DNA of 64,000 nt from Variovorax ginsengisoli (lineage in GTDB: Bacteria > Pseudomonadota > Gammaproteobacteria > Burkholderiales > Burkholderiaceae_C), in contig NZ_JAUSRO010000004.1 of assembly GCF_030811835.1 (NCBI RefSeq), positions 186,001 through 250,000 on the forward strand, given 5' to 3'. The position numbers and the translations under genes are program-made. The number at the start of each line of letters is the position of its first letter. Position 1 is the stretch's first letter. A model generated the notes under the pieces. That model saw only the letters and a list, made by a program, of their open reading frames with translations. It searched no databases and was not told where the DNA came from. This document shows positions 28,751-39,919 of this stretch, one piece after another.

Positions 28751-29575
28751 CTACTCCGCCCAGACCACCAACCCGCTCCACGCCGTCGCGAGCACGACGA
28801 TGCCGAAGGCGATGCGGTACCAGGCGAACGGAATGAAATTGTGGGTGCTGATGTAGCGCAGCAGCCAGCGCACGCACAGCCACGCGCTCAGGAACGAGAA
28901 CAGCAAGCCGACCGCGAACAGCGGCAGGTCTGCCATCGACAGCAGCGCGCGCTCCTTGTAGAGGCTGTAGATGGCCGCACCGATCAGCGTCGGTATGGCG
29001 AGGAAAAAGGAGAAGTCGGTGGCGGTCTGGCGGCTCAGGCCGAGCAGCATGCCGCCGATGATGGTCGAGCCGCTGCGGCTGGTGCCGGGGATCATGGCGA
29101 AGCACTGGACCAGCCCGACCTTGAGCGCGTCCAGGGGTGTCATGTCATCGACGTTCTCGACCCGCACCGAACCCGGCGGGCGCTTTTCAGCCCACAGGAT
29201 GATGAAGCCACCAAGGATGAAGGTGCTGGCGACCACGGTCGGAATGAACAGGTGCTCCTTGATGACCTTGCCAAACAGCAGGCCCAACACCACGGCTGGC
29301 AGGAAGGCGATGACGATGTTCAACGCCAGGCGGCGCGCCTTGGGTTGCCGGGGCAGCGCCACCACGGTGGACTTGATTTTCTGCCAGTACACCAGGATCA
29401 CCGCGAAGATCGCACCGGTCTGGATGGCGATGTCGAAGACCTTGGCCTTGTCGTCATCGAACCCGAGCAACGATCCGGCCAGGATCAAATGCCCGGTGGA
29501 TGAGATGGGAAGGAACTCGGTGAGCCCCTCCACGATGCCCATGATGGCGGCCTTTACCAGCAAAACGATATCCAC
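28751..29575 (-). CDS. uppP: Undecaprenyl-diphosphatase
   Basis: A 274-residue integral membrane enzyme (BacA family) that dephosphorylates undecaprenyl diphosphate to recycle the peptidoglycan lipid carrier; overproduction gives bacitracin resistance. Signature motifs are [17 protein letters not shown] near residue 16 and [20 protein letters not shown] near 165. About eight hydrophobic helices are visible. The start is GTG with AAGGAG just upstream. It is convergent with the alpha/beta hydrolase, only one base apart. Confidence 0.96.
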   Translation of the reverse strand: MDIVLLVKAAIMGIVEGLTEFLPISSTGHLILAGSLLGFDDDKAKVFDIAIQTGAIFAVILVYWQKIKSTVVALPRQPKARRLALNIVIAFLPAVVLGLLFGKVIKEHLFIPTVVASTFILGGFIILWAEKRPPGSVRVENVDDMTPLDALKVGLVQCFAMIPGTSRSGSTIIGGMLLGLSRQTATDFSFFLAIPTLIGAAIYSLYKERALLSMADLPLFAVGLLFSFLSAWLCVRWLLRYISTHNFIPFAWYRIAFGIVVLATAWSGLVVWAE

Positions 29576-29628
29576 GTGAACTCCTTGTAAGAGCAGGGAT
29601 TATGGCGAGCGAAAAAGTCAGTCGGCGT

Positions 29629-31086
29629 TCAGGAACCGCCGGGCACGCCCGTTGCCGTGCCATCCGCGCCGTCCAGGCCCTGCCAGCCGCCCCCCAGCCC
29701 CTGGATGAGGGACACCGCCGCCGTCTGCCGGCTCAACAGCACTTGCAGCACCGTGCGCCGCGCGCTGAGCGCCGACGCCTGGGCAGTGACCACGTCGGTG
29801 TAGCTGACCTGGCCGGCGCGATAGCGGTTGAGCATCTGCTCCTCCGTGCGATCGGCTGCGGCCGAGGCTTCGCGGCGCAGCACCTCCTGCTGCGCCAGGC
29901 TGGCAGTGGACGTCAGCTGGTCTTCCACGGCCTGGAAGGCAGTGAGCACGGTCTGGCGGTACTTCGCCGTCGAGGCGTCCATCGCGGCACGGGCCGCGTC
30001 CACGCGCGCGGCGATGGCACCGGCGTCGAACAGCACCTGCGCCGTCGACAGCCCGAAGGACCACAGCGTGTTGGACGCACTGAACAGGTCCGACACCCGG
30101 CTCGACGAGCGCCCGAGGGAGGCGCTCAGGCTCAAACTCGGAAAGTACGCCGAGCGCTCGATGCCGATCTGCGCATTGGCTGCCGCCACCGCGCGTTCGG
30201 CCGACGCAATGTCGGGCCGGCGTTGCAACAGCGTCGAGGGCACACCCAGCGGCACGGCCGGCACCACCGGCTGCCAGGTGGCCAGCGCCGGCAGCTGGAA
30301 GTCGGCCGGAGCGGCACCGATCAACACGGCGATCGCATGCGCGAGCGTGTCGCGCGTGCCTTGTGTCGACACCCGGTCTGCACGCGTATTGACCAGCGTC
30401 GTCTGCGCCTGCAGCACGTCGCTCTGCGGCGCGATGCCCGCTTCGTAGCGGTTGCGGGCAATGGTCAGCGCACGCTCATAGCCCTGGATGGTGGCGTCCA
30501 GCAGGGCGAGTTCCGCATCGGCTTCGCGCAGCGAAAAGTAGTTGCTGGCCAGGCTGCCCTGCGCGGACAACCGTGCGGCGGCCAGGTCGGCCTGGCTGGC
30601 CTGGGCCTGGGCCTGGGCGCTGCTGACCGTCAGCTTCAACCGGCCCCAGACATCGGCGTCCCAGCTCGCGTCCAGGCTGGCGCTCGCGCTCCCGGTGGCC
30701 GTGCCGGCCGTGCGATTGCCGCTGCGCGTCGAACTGCCCGACAGCGACAGGCTCGGAAACAGCGCCGCGCGATCTTCGCGCACCAGGGCCTGCGCCTGCG
30801 CGTAGTTGGCCACTGCGGTGGCAATGTTCTGGTTGGAAACTTCGACGCGCGCCGCCAGGGCATTGAGCTGGGCATCGCCGAACAGCGTCCACCACTCGCC
30901 GCGATCGAGTGCGTCCGCGGGCGCGGCTGGCAGCCAGCCTACGGCCGCGGGCGCCTCCTTCCAGGCCTGGGGCGATGTCACGGTCGGGCGTTCGTAGGTC
31001 GGGCCGACCGCGCAGGCACTGAGCGTTGCGGCAGCGACCACCGACAGGAAAACGGCATGCAGTCGGCAGGCCTGGGGATGTTTCAT
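29629..31086 (-). CDS. NodT-type outer-membrane efflux lipoprotein (RND channel)
   Basis: A 485-residue TolC-like outer-membrane factor with a lipoprotein signal (LSACAVGPTYERP). It has the two repeated coiled-coil/beta halves of the OEP family: ATAVANYAQAQALVREDRAA and TVLTAFQAVEDQLTSTASL. It forms the outer-membrane exit of the RND pump encoded upstream. The C-terminus is Gly/Asp-rich (GLGGGWQGL). Its ATG overlaps the stop of the mdtC-like gene (ATGA), so it is translationally coupled. Confidence 0.92.
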   Translation of the reverse strand: MKHPQACRLHAVFLSVVAAATLSACAVGPTYERPTVTSPQAWKEAPAAVGWLPAAPADALDRGEWWTLFGDAQLNALAARVEVSNQNIATAVANYAQAQALVREDRAALFPSLSLSGSSTRSGNRTAGTATGSASASLDASWDADVWGRLKLTVSSAQAQAQASQADLAAARLSAQGSLASNYFSLREADAELALLDATIQGYERALTIARNRYEAGIAPQSDVLQAQTTLVNTRADRVSTQGTRDTLAHAIAVLIGAAPADFQLPALATWQPVVPAVPLGVPSTLLQRRPDIASAERAVAAANAQIGIERSAYFPSLSLSASLGRSSSRVSDLFSASNTLWSFGLSTAQVLFDAGAIAARVDAARAAMDASTAKYRQTVLTAFQAVEDQLTSTASLAQQEVLRREASAAADRTEEQMLNRYRAGQVSYTDVVTAQASALSARRTVLQVLLSRQTAAVSLIQGLGGGWQGLDGADGTATGVPGGS

Positions 31087-34000
31087 AAAGCTCTTGCCAG
31101 GTGATGTTCGTTGGGGGCTTGGCGGCGCAGCTTGTCCATCAGCACGTAGACCACGGGCGTGGTCAGGAGCGTGAGCAGCTGGCTGGCGATCAGGCCGCCG
31201 ATGATGGCCACGCCCAGAGGCTGGCGCAGCTCCGCGCCCTGCCCGAAACCGATGGCCAGCGGCAAGGCGCCCAGCGCTGCGGCCATGGTGGTCATCAGGA
31301 TCGGCCGAAAGCGCAGCATGCAGGCCTCGCGCACCGCTTCGGCGGCGCTCAGGCCGCGCGCACGCTGGGCGTCCAGCGCGAAGTCGATGATCATGATCGC
31401 GTTCTTCTTGACGATGCCGATCAGCAGGAACACGCCGATGAGCGCAATGATGGAAAAGTCCATGCGGAACAGCAGCAGCGCGATCACCGCGCCCACACCC
31501 GCCGACGGCAGCGTGGTCAGCACGGTGATCGGGTGGATCAGGCTCTCGTACAGCACGCCCAGCACGATGTAGATCACCACGATGGCCGCCAGAATCAGAA
31601 ACAGCTGCTGGCCTTGCGAGTCGGCCGCACTGGCCGCTGTACCGCTGAAGCTGCCGCGCACGTTGATCGGCATCGCGATGCCGGCCGTCGCCTGGTCCAT
31701 GATCGTGCGCGCGTCGGCCAGCGTGGCGCCTTCGGCCAGGTTGAAGGACAGCGTGCTCGACAGCTCGCCACCGTCGTGCGAAATCGAACTGGGCACGGCG
31801 CGCTCGCTGAGCGTGGCCACGGTCGACAGCGGCGTCATCGTCGTCACGCTGGTGCTCACCGGCGAACCGGTGGAGGCCCCCCGCAGGCCCGGATTCGCGG
31901 ACGTGGTGGTCACCGTCGTGCCCGTGGCCGTGGTGGGCGAGGTCGGCAGGTACAGGTCCTTGAGCGCGACCGGGCCCTGCATGTAGCGGGGCGACCATTC
32001 CATGATGACCGAGTACTGGTTGAGCTCGTCGTAGATGGTCGCCACCGAGCGCTGGCCGAAGGCGTTGTAGAGCGAGCTGTCGACCGCGCTCGACGTGATG
32101 CCCATGCGCGATGCGCTGTCGCGATCGACGGTCACGAAGGTCTCCACGCCGTTGTCGGACTGGTCGCTGTCGATGTCGGTCAACAGTGTTTCCTGCTTGA
32201 GCCGATCGGCCAGCTTGCCCGTCCACAGGCGCAGGTCCTTGATGTTGTCGGCCTTGAGCGTGTACTGGTAGGTCGAGTTGCTCGATCGCCCGCCCATGCG
32301 CAGGTCCTGCACCTGGCCCAGGAAGACGCGCAGGCCTGTGAGCCTGTCGAGCTTGGGGCGCAGGCGTGCGATGACGGCCGCGCTGCTTTCAGCGCGCTCG
32401 CCCACCGGCTTGAGGTTGACGAACATGAAGCCGCCACCCGCGCGGCTGCCGCCCGCGAAGCCCACGACCGTGTCGACGGCCGGGTCGGCACGCACGATGT
32501 CCACGGCCTGCTTGAGCTTCTCGCCCAGCGCGGTCGACGAAATGCTCTGGTCGGCCCGCAGGCCGCCGTTGAGCTGGCCATTGTCCTGCTGCGGGAAGTA
32601 GCCCTTGGGCACCTTGACGAACAGGTAGGCGTTGAGCCCGACGACCGCCAGCAGGATCAGCACCACCAGTGCCTTGCTCGCCAGCGCCCAGTCGAGGCTG
32701 CTCTCATAGCGCGCGAGCATGAAGTCGTAGCTGCGCTCGGCCCAGCGCACCGGCCAGGCCGAACGGCGCACAGGCGCCTGGGGGTCGGCCTTGGGCTCCG
32801 CGCGCAACAGCCAGGCGCACAGCATCGGCGTGGTCGTCAGCGAGATCACGAGCGAGATCAGCACCGCCGCCGACAGCGTGACCGCGAACTCGCGGAACAG
32901 CCGCCCGACCTGCCCTTCCATGAACAGCAGCGGAATGAACACCGCCACCAGCGACAGGCTGATCGACAGCACCGTGAAGCCGACCTCGCGCGCACCGCGC
33001 AGCGCCGCGTCCACACGGTCCATGCCGTCCTCGATGTGGCGCATGGTGTTCTCCAGCACCACGATCGCGTCGTCGACCACGAAGCCGGTCGCCACCGTGA
33101 GCGCCATCAGGCTCAGGTTGTTGAGGCTGAAGCCCAGCAGGTACATCACGCCGAACGTCCCCAGCAGCGACACCACGGTCGCCACCGCCGGCACGATGGT
33201 CGCGCGCGCCTTGCGCAGGAACAGGCCGACCACGAGCACCACCAGCACGATGGAGATCATGAGCGTGAACTCCACCTCCTTGAGCGACGCGCGGATGGAA
33301 TTGGTGCTGTCGGACGCCACGTGCAGCTCGATGTCCTGGGGCAGTTGCGCGCGCAGCTCGGGCAGCAGCGCACGCACGCTGTCGACCGTCTCGATGATGT
33401 TGGCGCTGGCCTCCCGCGTGATCAGCACGATGATCGCGGGCTGGCCGTTGAAGAGGCCCAGCGTGCGCCGGTTCTCCACCCCATCGATCACGTTTGCCAC
33501 GTCGCTCAGGCGCACGGCGGCATTGTTGCGCCAGGCCACCACCATCGACCGGTAGTCGGCCGCGGCACGCGAGGGCTGCGAGGTATAGATCTGCAGCCGG
33601 CGGCCCTCGCCCTCGATCGCGCCCTTGGGCCGGTTGGCAATGGTCGCCTGGATGGCTGCGCGCACGTCTTCCGTGCTGATGCCGTACTTGTTCAGCGCAA
33701 AGGGCAACAGCTCGACACGCACCGCCGGCAGCGAGCCCCCGCCGATTTCGACGTCGCCCACGCCCTCGACCTGCGACAGGCGCTGGCTCACGATGTTGGA
33801 GACAGCGTCGTAGATCTGCCCCGGCGTCTTGGTCTTGGACGTGAGCGCCAGGATGATGACCGGCGACGAGGCCGGATTCGCCTTGCGATAGGTCGGGTTG
33901 CTGCGCAGCGTGGCCGGCAGGTCCGCACGTGCGGCGTTGATGGCGGCCTGCACCTCGCGCGCGGCGCCGTCGATGTTGCGGTTCAGGTCGAACTGCAGCG

Positions 34001-34274
34001 TGACGCGGGCCGAACCCGTCGAGCTGGTCGACGTCATCTCATTGACGCCGGCGATGGTGCCCAGGCGCCGCTCCAGCGGCGTCGCCACGCTGCTGGCCAT
34101 GGTGTCGGGGCTCGCGCCCGACAGGCTCGCCGACACCGAGATGCTCGGATAGTCGACCTTGGGAAGCGGCGACACCGGCAGCACGAAATACGCCGCGATG
34201 CCTGCCAACGCAATGCCGATGGTCAGCAGCACCGTGGCAATCGGCCGCTCGACGAAGGGACGCGACAGGTTCAC
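31083..34274 (-). CDS. mdtC: RND efflux pump inner-membrane subunit, MdtC-like
   Basis: A 1063-residue proton-driven RND permease. It begins with the family start [17 protein letters not shown], has 12 predicted helices, and carries the helix-4 proton-relay acids in [29 protein letters not shown]. MdtC-type pumps form mixed trimers with MdtB to export detergents, bile salts and antibiotics. An unusual Thr/Ser-rich stretch ([19 protein letters not shown]) lies in a periplasmic loop near residue 770. The GTG start overlaps the mdtB-like stop (GTGA). Confidence 0.93.
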   Translation of the reverse strand: MNLSRPFVERPIATVLLTIGIALAGIAAYFVLPVSPLPKVDYPSISVSASLSGASPDTMASSVATPLERRLGTIAGVNEMTSTSSTGSARVTLQFDLNRNIDGAAREVQAAINAARADLPATLRSNPTYRKANPASSPVIILALTSKTKTPGQIYDAVSNIVSQRLSQVEGVGDVEIGGGSLPAVRVELLPFALNKYGISTEDVRAAIQATIANRPKGAIEGEGRRLQIYTSQPSRAAADYRSMVVAWRNNAAVRLSDVANVIDGVENRRTLGLFNGQPAIIVLITREASANIIETVDSVRALLPELRAQLPQDIELHVASDSTNSIRASLKEVEFTLMISIVLVVLVVGLFLRKARATIVPAVATVVSLLGTFGVMYLLGFSLNNLSLMALTVATGFVVDDAIVVLENTMRHIEDGMDRVDAALRGAREVGFTVLSISLSLVAVFIPLLFMEGQVGRLFREFAVTLSAAVLISLVISLTTTPMLCAWLLRAEPKADPQAPVRRSAWPVRWAERSYDFMLARYESSLDWALASKALVVLILLAVVGLNAYLFVKVPKGYFPQQDNGQLNGGLRADQSISSTALGEKLKQAVDIVRADPAVDTVVGFAGGSRAGGGFMFVNLKPVGERAESSAAVIARLRPKLDRLTGLRVFLGQVQDLRMGGRSSNSTYQYTLKADNIKDLRLWTGKLADRLKQETLLTDIDSDQSDNGVETFVTVDRDSASRMGITSSAVDSSLYNAFGQRSVATIYDELNQYSVIMEWSPRYMQGPVALKDLYLPTSPTTATGTTVTTTSANPGLRGASTGSPVSTSVTTMTPLSTVATLSERAVPSSISHDGGELSSTLSFNLAEGATLADARTIMDQATAGIAMPINVRGSFSGTAASAADSQGQQLFLILAAIVVIYIVLGVLYESLIHPITVLTTLPSAGVGAVIALLLFRMDFSIIALIGVFLLIGIVKKNAIMIIDFALDAQRARGLSAAEAVREACMLRFRPILMTTMAAALGALPLAIGFGQGAELRQPLGVAIIGGLIASQLLTLLTTPVVYVLMDKLRRQAPNEHHLARAL

Positions 34275-37200
34275 GCGCGGGACTCCTGCGGCGCGCGTTT
34301 CGGGCCGAAGCGCCGACCCAGCCTGTCAAAGGCCAGGTAGATGACCGGCGTGGTGAACAGCGTCAGCACCTGGCTCACGATCAGCCCGCCGAAGATCGCC
34401 AGGCCGAGCGGCCGGCGCAGCTCGGCGCCCTCGCCGAAGCCCAGCATCAGCGGCACCGCGGCGAACAGCGCGGCCAGCGTGGTCATGAGGATCGGGCGAA
34501 AGCGCAGCAGCGCGGCCTGGTGGATCGCCTCCAGCGGCGTCTTGCCCTGCTGGCGTTCGGCTTCGATGGCGAAGTCGATCATCATGATCGCGTTCTTCTT
34601 GACGATGCCGATCAGCAGGATGATGCCGATGATGCCGATCACGCCCAGGTCGTTGCCCGTGACCATCAGCGCGAGCAGCGCACCCACGCCGGCCGAGGGC
34701 AGGGTCGACAGGATGGTCAGCGGATGCACGTAGCTTTCATACAGCACGCCCAGCACGATGTACACGCAGATCACCGCCGCCAGGATCAGCCAGAGCTGGT
34801 TCGAGAGCGATTTTTCGTACGCGCCCGCTGCACCCAGGAAGGTCATCGAAACGCCCGCGGGCAGGCCGATTTCCTTGGCGGCCTGGCGGATCGAATCGAC
34901 CGCGCGGCCCAGCGACACGCCATCGGCCGTGTCGAAGCCGACTGTGGCCGCCGGGTACTGCGCCACGTGCGTGATCTGCAGCGGTGCGAGCTGCTCGCGG
35001 ATGGTGGCCACCGCCGACAGCGGCGTTGCCGTGCCGGCGCCGTTCTTCAGGTTGAGCGTGCCGAGTTGCTGCGGTGTTTCGATCGAATCGACCGCAGCCT
35101 CCAGGATCACCCGGTACTGGTTGGTCTCGGTGAAGATGGTCGAGACGATGCGCTGGCCGAAGGCGCTGTAGAGCACGTCGTCGACCGCGCTGGCCGTGAT
35201 CGACAGGCGCGAGGCGGTGTCACGGTCGATGTCGATGAAGGCCGACAGGCCCTGCGCGCCCGCATCGCTGGTCACGTTGCGCACCTGCTTGACGTCCTGC
35301 AGCCGGGCCGTGAGCTTCTTCACCCAGGCGGTCACGCTGGCGGAATCGACGCCCTCGACCGACAGCCGGTATTCGGTCGGCCCGGTCTCCGCATCGATGG
35401 TCAGGTCCTGCGTCGGCTGCAGGTACAGCTTGACGCCGGCCACCTGCGCCACCCGCTCTCGCAGCCGGTTCATGGTCGCTTCCTGCGAGCCGCGGTCGGC
35501 CTTGAGGTTGATCAGCAGCCTGCCGGTGTTGAGCATGGTGTTGTTGGCCGCATCCACGCCGGTGATGGAGCTCAGGCTTTCGACCTCCGGGTCTGCCAGC
35601 ACAGCGCGCGCCGCCGCCTGCTGCAGCTCGGCCATGCGCGCATACGACACGTCCTGCGCGGCCTCGATGCGGCCCTGCAACTGCCCGGTGTCCTGCGTCG
35701 GGAACAGGCCCTTGGGAATCAGCACGTAGAGCAGCACGGTGAGCGCCATCGTGGCCAGCGCGACCACCAGCGTCAGGCCCTGGCGGCGGAACACCCATTG
35801 CAGCCACACGTCATAGCGCGCAATCACACGGTCGAAGAAGGCCTGCACCTTGCCCCCCAGGCCGCGCGTCGCGTTGTGCGGCTCGCTCTTCAACAGGCGC
35901 GCCGACATCATCGGCACCAGGGTGAGCGACACCACCGCCGATATCAGGATGGTGATGGCCAGCGTCATCGCGAATTCGCGGAACAGACGGCCCACCACGT
36001 CGCCCATGAAGAGCAGTGGAATGAGCACGGCGATGAGCGACACCGTCAGCGAGATGATGGTGAAGCCGATCTGCGCGGCGCCCTTGAGCGCGGCAGCGAA
36101 CGGCTTTTCGCCCTCTTCCAGGTAGCGCGAGATGTTCTCGATCATCACGATCGCGTCGTCCACCACGAAACCGGTCGCGATGGTCAGCGCCATCAGGCTC
36201 AGGTTGTTCAGGCTGTAGCCCAACAGGTACATGAGCCCGCAGGTGCCGATGAGCGAGATCGGCACGGCCAGGCTGGCGATGAGCGTGGCCTGCCAGCTGT
36301 GCAGGAAGAAGAAGATCACCAGCACCACCAGCAGCACGGCCAGCAGCAGCTCGATTTCCACGTGCTTGACCGACGCGCGGATGCCCGTGGTGCGGTCGCT
36401 GAGCACCTGCACGTCCAGGTTGGCCGGCAGCCCGGCCTGCAGGGCAGGTAGCTGCTTCTTGATGGCATCGACGGTGGCGATCACGTTGGCGCCCGGTTGG
36501 CGCTGCACGTTCAGGATGATGGCCGGGGTGAGCTGCCCGGTCGTGCCCGACCACGCACCCAGGCGCGTGTTCTCGGCGCTGTCGACCACGCGCGCCACGT
36601 CGGTCATGCGCACCGGTGCGTTGTTGCGGTAGGCAACGATCAGGTTCCTGTAGTCGTCGGCGGCCACGAGCTGGTCGTTGGCGTTGATCGTGTACGAGCG
36701 CTGCGGGCCATCGAAGCTGCCCTTGGCGCTGTTCGCGTTGGCGTTGGAGATGGCCGTGCGCAACGTGTCCAGGCCAATGCCGTAGGCCGCCAGCGCCTTG
36801 GTGTCGGCCTGGATGCGCACCGCCGGGCGCTGTCCGCCCGACAGCGACACCAGCCCCACGCCCGAGACCTGGCTGATCTTCTGCGCGAGCCGCGTGTTGA
36901 CGATGTTCTGCACCTCGGTCAGCGGCATCGAGGCCGAACTGATGGCCAGCGTGAGCACCGGCGCATCGGCCGGATTCACCTTGGCGTACACGGGCGGCGC
37001 AGGCAGGTCGGCCGGCAGCAGCGAGTTCGCGGCATTGATGGCCGCCTGCACTTCCTGCTCGGCCACGTCGAGCGTCTCTGTCAGGCCGAACTGCAGCGTG
37101 ATGACCGACACGCCTGCGGCGCTGGTCGAGCTCATGCGGCTCAGCCCCGCCATCTGGCCGAACTGGCGCTCCAGCGGCGACGTCACCGTGCGGCTCATCA

Positions 37201-37372
37201 CCTCCGGGCTGCCACCGGGATACAGCGTCTGCACCTGGATGGTCGGGTAGTCGACCTGCGGCAAGGCGGACAGCGGCAGGAAGCGAAAGCCCACGAAGCC
37301 CGCGAGCACGATGGCAACCATGAGCAGCGCGGTCGCGACCGGCCGCTCGATGAAGGGACGTGAGGGACTCAA
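34271..37372 (-). CDS. mdtB: RND efflux pump inner-membrane subunit, MdtB-like
   Basis: A 1033-residue RND permease paired with the MdtC-like protein. Family features are [37 protein letters not shown] and [29 protein letters not shown]. The true start is taken as TTG at 37372 (then SPSRPF), with TGAGGG about 7 bases upstream and 11 bases after the adaptor stop. A longer frame upstream only reads through the adaptor gene. It ends in a basic tail ([12 protein letters not shown]). Operon: mdtA-mdtB-mdtC-nodT type. Confidence 0.93.
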   Translation of the reverse strand: MSPSRPFIERPVATALLMVAIVLAGFVGFRFLPLSALPQVDYPTIQVQTLYPGGSPEVMSRTVTSPLERQFGQMAGLSRMSSTSAAGVSVITLQFGLTETLDVAEQEVQAAINAANSLLPADLPAPPVYAKVNPADAPVLTLAISSASMPLTEVQNIVNTRLAQKISQVSGVGLVSLSGGQRPAVRIQADTKALAAYGIGLDTLRTAISNANANSAKGSFDGPQRSYTINANDQLVAADDYRNLIVAYRNNAPVRMTDVARVVDSAENTRLGAWSGTTGQLTPAIILNVQRQPGANVIATVDAIKKQLPALQAGLPANLDVQVLSDRTTGIRASVKHVEIELLLAVLLVVLVIFFFLHSWQATLIASLAVPISLIGTCGLMYLLGYSLNNLSLMALTIATGFVVDDAIVMIENISRYLEEGEKPFAAALKGAAQIGFTIISLTVSLIAVLIPLLFMGDVVGRLFREFAMTLAITILISAVVSLTLVPMMSARLLKSEPHNATRGLGGKVQAFFDRVIARYDVWLQWVFRRQGLTLVVALATMALTVLLYVLIPKGLFPTQDTGQLQGRIEAAQDVSYARMAELQQAAARAVLADPEVESLSSITGVDAANNTMLNTGRLLINLKADRGSQEATMNRLRERVAQVAGVKLYLQPTQDLTIDAETGPTEYRLSVEGVDSASVTAWVKKLTARLQDVKQVRNVTSDAGAQGLSAFIDIDRDTASRLSITASAVDDVLYSAFGQRIVSTIFTETNQYRVILEAAVDSIETPQQLGTLNLKNGAGTATPLSAVATIREQLAPLQITHVAQYPAATVGFDTADGVSLGRAVDSIRQAAKEIGLPAGVSMTFLGAAGAYEKSLSNQLWLILAAVICVYIVLGVLYESYVHPLTILSTLPSAGVGALLALMVTGNDLGVIGIIGIILLIGIVKKNAIMMIDFAIEAERQQGKTPLEAIHQAALLRFRPILMTTLAALFAAVPLMLGFGEGAELRRPLGLAIFGGLIVSQVLTLFTTPVIYLAFDRLGRRFGPKRAPQESRA

Positions 37373-37382
37373 GACAGCGCCC

Positions 37383-38816
37383 TCATTCGCCCTGCGGCGG
37401 CCGACGGCGGCGCTCGCCCGCGGGGCCGGAGGCGGCATCGCGCGGTCCCGAGGCGCCACGGCGTGGGCCCGAGGCACCGTTTCGTGGCCGCGCGCCGGGC
37501 GCGTCGGTGGCCAGCTGCACGCTCGCACCGTCCTTCAGGCGGTCGCCGCCTTCGGTGACGACCATCTCGCCATCCTTCAAACCACTGGTGACCACCACCG
37601 ACTCCACCGTGGACTCGCCGCGCTTGACGTCGCGCATGCTCACCGTGCGGTCCTGGTTGATCACATAGACGTAGTTGCCGGTGCCCGAGGTGCGCACCGC
37701 CGTCACCGGCACGGTCACGGCGCCGTCGATCGTGCGCAGCAGCAACTGGACGTTGACGAACTGGCTGGGGAACAACGTGGTACCTGCATTGGCGAAACGC
37801 GCCTTGGCCTTGACCGTGCCGGTGGTCGTGTCGACGGTGTTGTCGAGCGTGGAGAAAGTGCCCGTGTCCAGCACGGTCGCCTTGGTGCGGTCGAGCGCGG
37901 TCACGCTGAGAGTGGCGCCAGAGCGCACGCGGGCCTCGATGTCGGGCACGCGGTCTTGCGGAATGGAAAACTGCACGTCGATCGGCGTGATCTGGGTGAT
38001 GGTCACGATGCCGGTGGTCGCGCCCGCCGCCACATAGTTGCCGGCGTCGACGGTGCGCAGCCCGACCCGGCCGCTGACGGGGGAGGTGACGCGGGTGAAT
38101 TCCAGGTTCAGGCGGGCCGTGTCTTCGGCGGCCTTGTCGGTCAGCACGGTGCCTTCGAGCTGCTTGACCAGCGCGGCCTGCGTGTCGACGTCCTGCCGGG
38201 CGATCGAGTCCTGGCCGAGCAGCGTGCGGTAGCGCTCCAGCGTGACGCGCGCCGCATCGAGCTGCGCGGCATCGCGGGTGCGAGCGCCCTGGGCCTGCAT
38301 CAGCGCCTGCTCGTAGGAGCGCGGGTCGATGCGCGCGAGCACGTCGCCCTTGCGCACCATCTGGCCTTCGGTGAACAGCACCTCGGTCATCACGCCCGAG
38401 ACCTGCGGACGCACGGTGATGGTGGTGACCGGCGTGACGGTGCCCAGGGCGTCGAGCTTCACCGGAATGTCGGCCCGCTTGGCGACCGCCATGCCGACGG
38501 TGACCAACGCACCCCCGCCCTGGCGCGGGCCGCCTGGGCCACCTGGGCCGCCAGGCCCCCCCGGTCCGCCGGGGCCGCCCGGGCCGCCGGGTCCACCCGG
38601 ACCCCCGGGCCCTGCCATGCCCGCCGACATGGCAGGCGGACGGTTGACGAGATACCAGGCGCCAGCGGCCACGGCGGCGAGCACGAGCAGGGCGACGATG
38701 CTGCCGACCCAACGACGCCGGCGGCGCGGTGGCGGCGAGGGCGTCAAGGACGCAGACGGGGACTGCGGCGGCGCGTCGGGCGCGGGGGTCGGGTTCTCGG
38801 GCGGGTGGGGGTCCAT
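37383..38816 (-). CDS. mdtA: RND efflux periplasmic adaptor, MdtA-like, with GGP repeat
   Basis: A 477-residue membrane-fusion protein: Pro-rich N-terminus, one membrane anchor (about residues 36-58), a linker containing nine consecutive GGP triplets (about residues 68-97), then the lipoyl/hairpin/beta-barrel adaptor domains ([55 protein letters not shown]). It bridges MdtBC to the outer-membrane channel. It has a basic Arg/Pro-rich C-terminus. The ATG at 38816 has CAGGA about 8 bases upstream; longer frames upstream lack homology. Confidence 0.92.
   Translation of the reverse strand: MDPHPPENPTPAPDAPPQSPSASLTPSPPPRRRRRWVGSIVALLVLAAVAAGAWYLVNRPPAMSAGMAGPGGPGGPGGPGGPGGPGGPGGPGGPGGPRQGGGALVTVGMAVAKRADIPVKLDALGTVTPVTTITVRPQVSGVMTEVLFTEGQMVRKGDVLARIDPRSYEQALMQAQGARTRDAAQLDAARVTLERYRTLLGQDSIARQDVDTQAALVKQLEGTVLTDKAAEDTARLNLEFTRVTSPVSGRVGLRTVDAGNYVAAGATTGIVTITQITPIDVQFSIPQDRVPDIEARVRSGATLSVTALDRTKATVLDTGTFSTLDNTVDTTTGTVKAKARFANAGTTLFPSQFVNVQLLLRTIDGAVTVPVTAVRTSGTGNYVYVINQDRTVSMRDVKRGESTVESVVVTSGLKDGEMVVTEGGDRLKDGASVQLATDAPGARPRNGASGPRRGASGPRDAASGPAGERRRRPPQGE
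38526..38613 (-). repeat. GGP-encoding microsatellite-like tract in mdtA
   Basis: Nine consecutive codon triplets for Gly-Gly-Pro. The codons vary (GGC, GGT, GGA, GGG for Gly; CCG, CCC, CCA, CCT for Pro). Mixed synonymous codons indicate an old or protein-level-conserved tract rather than a recent slippage expansion. Confidence 0.8.
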
Positions 38817-38912
38817 GCGGCAAATCCTGGGAGAAAACGGCGCAGTGTGGCGCCCTGGGCCGGATCGTAGCTTGCCAAAGTGCGCGGATTGCGACTGCCG
38901 ATGCAGCTTGCC

Positions 38913-38928
38913 GTAAACCCTCTGTAAA
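38913..38928. promoter_or_regulatory. GTAAA direct repeat, possible response-regulator site
   Basis: GTAAA at 38913-38917 and 38924-38928, six bases apart (11-base period), lies in the 257-base region shared by the divergent mdtA and DUF6622 genes. Spacing and sequence resemble CpxR-type boxes (GTAAA-N5-GTAAA). Prediction only. Confidence 0.35.
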
Positions 38929-39073
38929 GCGCCGCCCGCTCGCCCGGCCCGGCTGCACTTCGCGCCGCGCTTTCGCATTTCATCGCATCGGGGTCGTTCG
39001 CGCCGGCAATTTCCCACACAGTCGCGCCATCGACTTTCATCTCGCCCTTGTGCATTCTTTCGGAGAACACACC

Positions 39074-39592
39074 ATGCTGCTTCAAATCGTCGCTCACACG
39101 CCCACCTGGGTCTTCGCCGTGTTCGCACTGCTCATCTGGCTGGGCAGCAAGCAATGGATCGGCGGCAGCGTCGGCTTGGTCCGCGCCACGGTCGTGCCAC
39201 TCGCAATGGCCGTTTTCTCGCTCTACGGCGTGGTCTCTGCCTTTGCCGCCACGCCCTCGGCGCTCATCGGCTGGGCTGCTGCGGCGGCGGTGGGATTGCT
39301 GCTGGTGCTGCAGCGCCGGCTGCCCGACAGCACACGCTACGACGCGGCCCGCCGCAGCTTCCACGTCGCCGGAAGCGCGGTGCCGCTGGTCCTGATGATG
39401 GGCATCTTCTCCACCAAGTACGTGGTCGGCGTGCAGCTGGTCATGCATCCGGAACTCGCCACCCACCTGAACTTTGCGCTGGCCATCGCCACCCTGTATG
39501 GCGCCTTCGCCGGTGTCTTCACCGGCCGCGCCGTGCGCCTGTGCAGACTGGCGCTGCGTGCCCCCGCCCGCATCGACGGCCAGGCAGCCTGA
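39074..39592 (+). CDS. DUF6622-like integral membrane protein
   Basis: A 172-residue protein with about five hydrophobic segments beginning MLLQIVAHTPTWVFAVFALLIWLG, which matches the small membrane family now annotated DUF6622. No catalytic motif is visible. The start ATG at 39074 is preceded by a GGAG-like sequence about 8 bases upstream. It is the first gene of a six-gene cassette ending with a LytS/LytTR pair and is divergent from the efflux operon. Confidence 0.75.
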   Translation: MLLQIVAHTPTWVFAVFALLIWLGSKQWIGGSVGLVRATVVPLAMAVFSLYGVVSAFAATPSALIGWAAAAAVGLLLVLQRRLPDSTRYDAARRSFHVAGSAVPLVLMMGIFSTKYVVGVQLVMHPELATHLNFALAIATLYGAFAGVFTGRAVRLCRLALRAPARIDGQAA

Positions 39593-39619
39593 CCCGCTGC
39601 CCCCTTACCGGAGACGGCC

Positions 39620-39919
39620 ATGAACCCGCGCAAAACCCACACCCCCCTCACCCTCGACATGCTGGCGCGCCGCCGTGCCAAGGCCAAGCTCGGCTGGTTC
39701 GTCCATGCCACCGTGTACCTCTCGGTCAATGCGGTGCTGCTTGCCCTGTCGTTCGCCCATGGCCGCAGCTGGGCCTGGTTTCCGCTGCTCGGGTGGGGCC
39801 TCGGGCTGCTGCTGCACGGCGTCGCCGTCTGGGTGCTCGCACCGGGCGGCAACCTGCTCGAGACCATGGTGCAGCGGGAACGCGCCAAGCTGGGCGCACG
39901 CGCAGGAGATCCGCGGTGA
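39620..39919 (+). CDS. 2TM domain-containing small membrane protein
   Basis: A 99-residue protein with two hydrophobic helices (about residues 25-45 and 52-72) joined by a tight turn, with the 2TM-family pattern ARRRAKAKLGWFVHATVYLSVNAVLL. In other bacteria 2TM domains occur alone or fused to LytS-type histidine kinases. Here the kinase lies three genes downstream, so it may be a signalling accessory. Its stop overlaps the next start (GTGA). Confidence 0.8.
   Translation: MNPRKTHTPLTLDMLARRRAKAKLGWFVHATVYLSVNAVLLALSFAHGRSWAWFPLLGWGLGLLLHGVAVWVLAPGGNLLETMVQRERAKLGARAGDPR

Noticed and set aside
31101-34340. 1079-residue open frame opposite the mdtC-like gene
   Set aside because: GC-driven antisense frame; the sense strand encodes a full RND permease. 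The 643-residue frame at 34520-36451 is rejected for the same reason.
38526-38613. GGP tract as a recent slippage expansion or CRISPR-like array
   Set aside because: Codons are mixed and the units are three codons with no spacers; it is a protein repeat.
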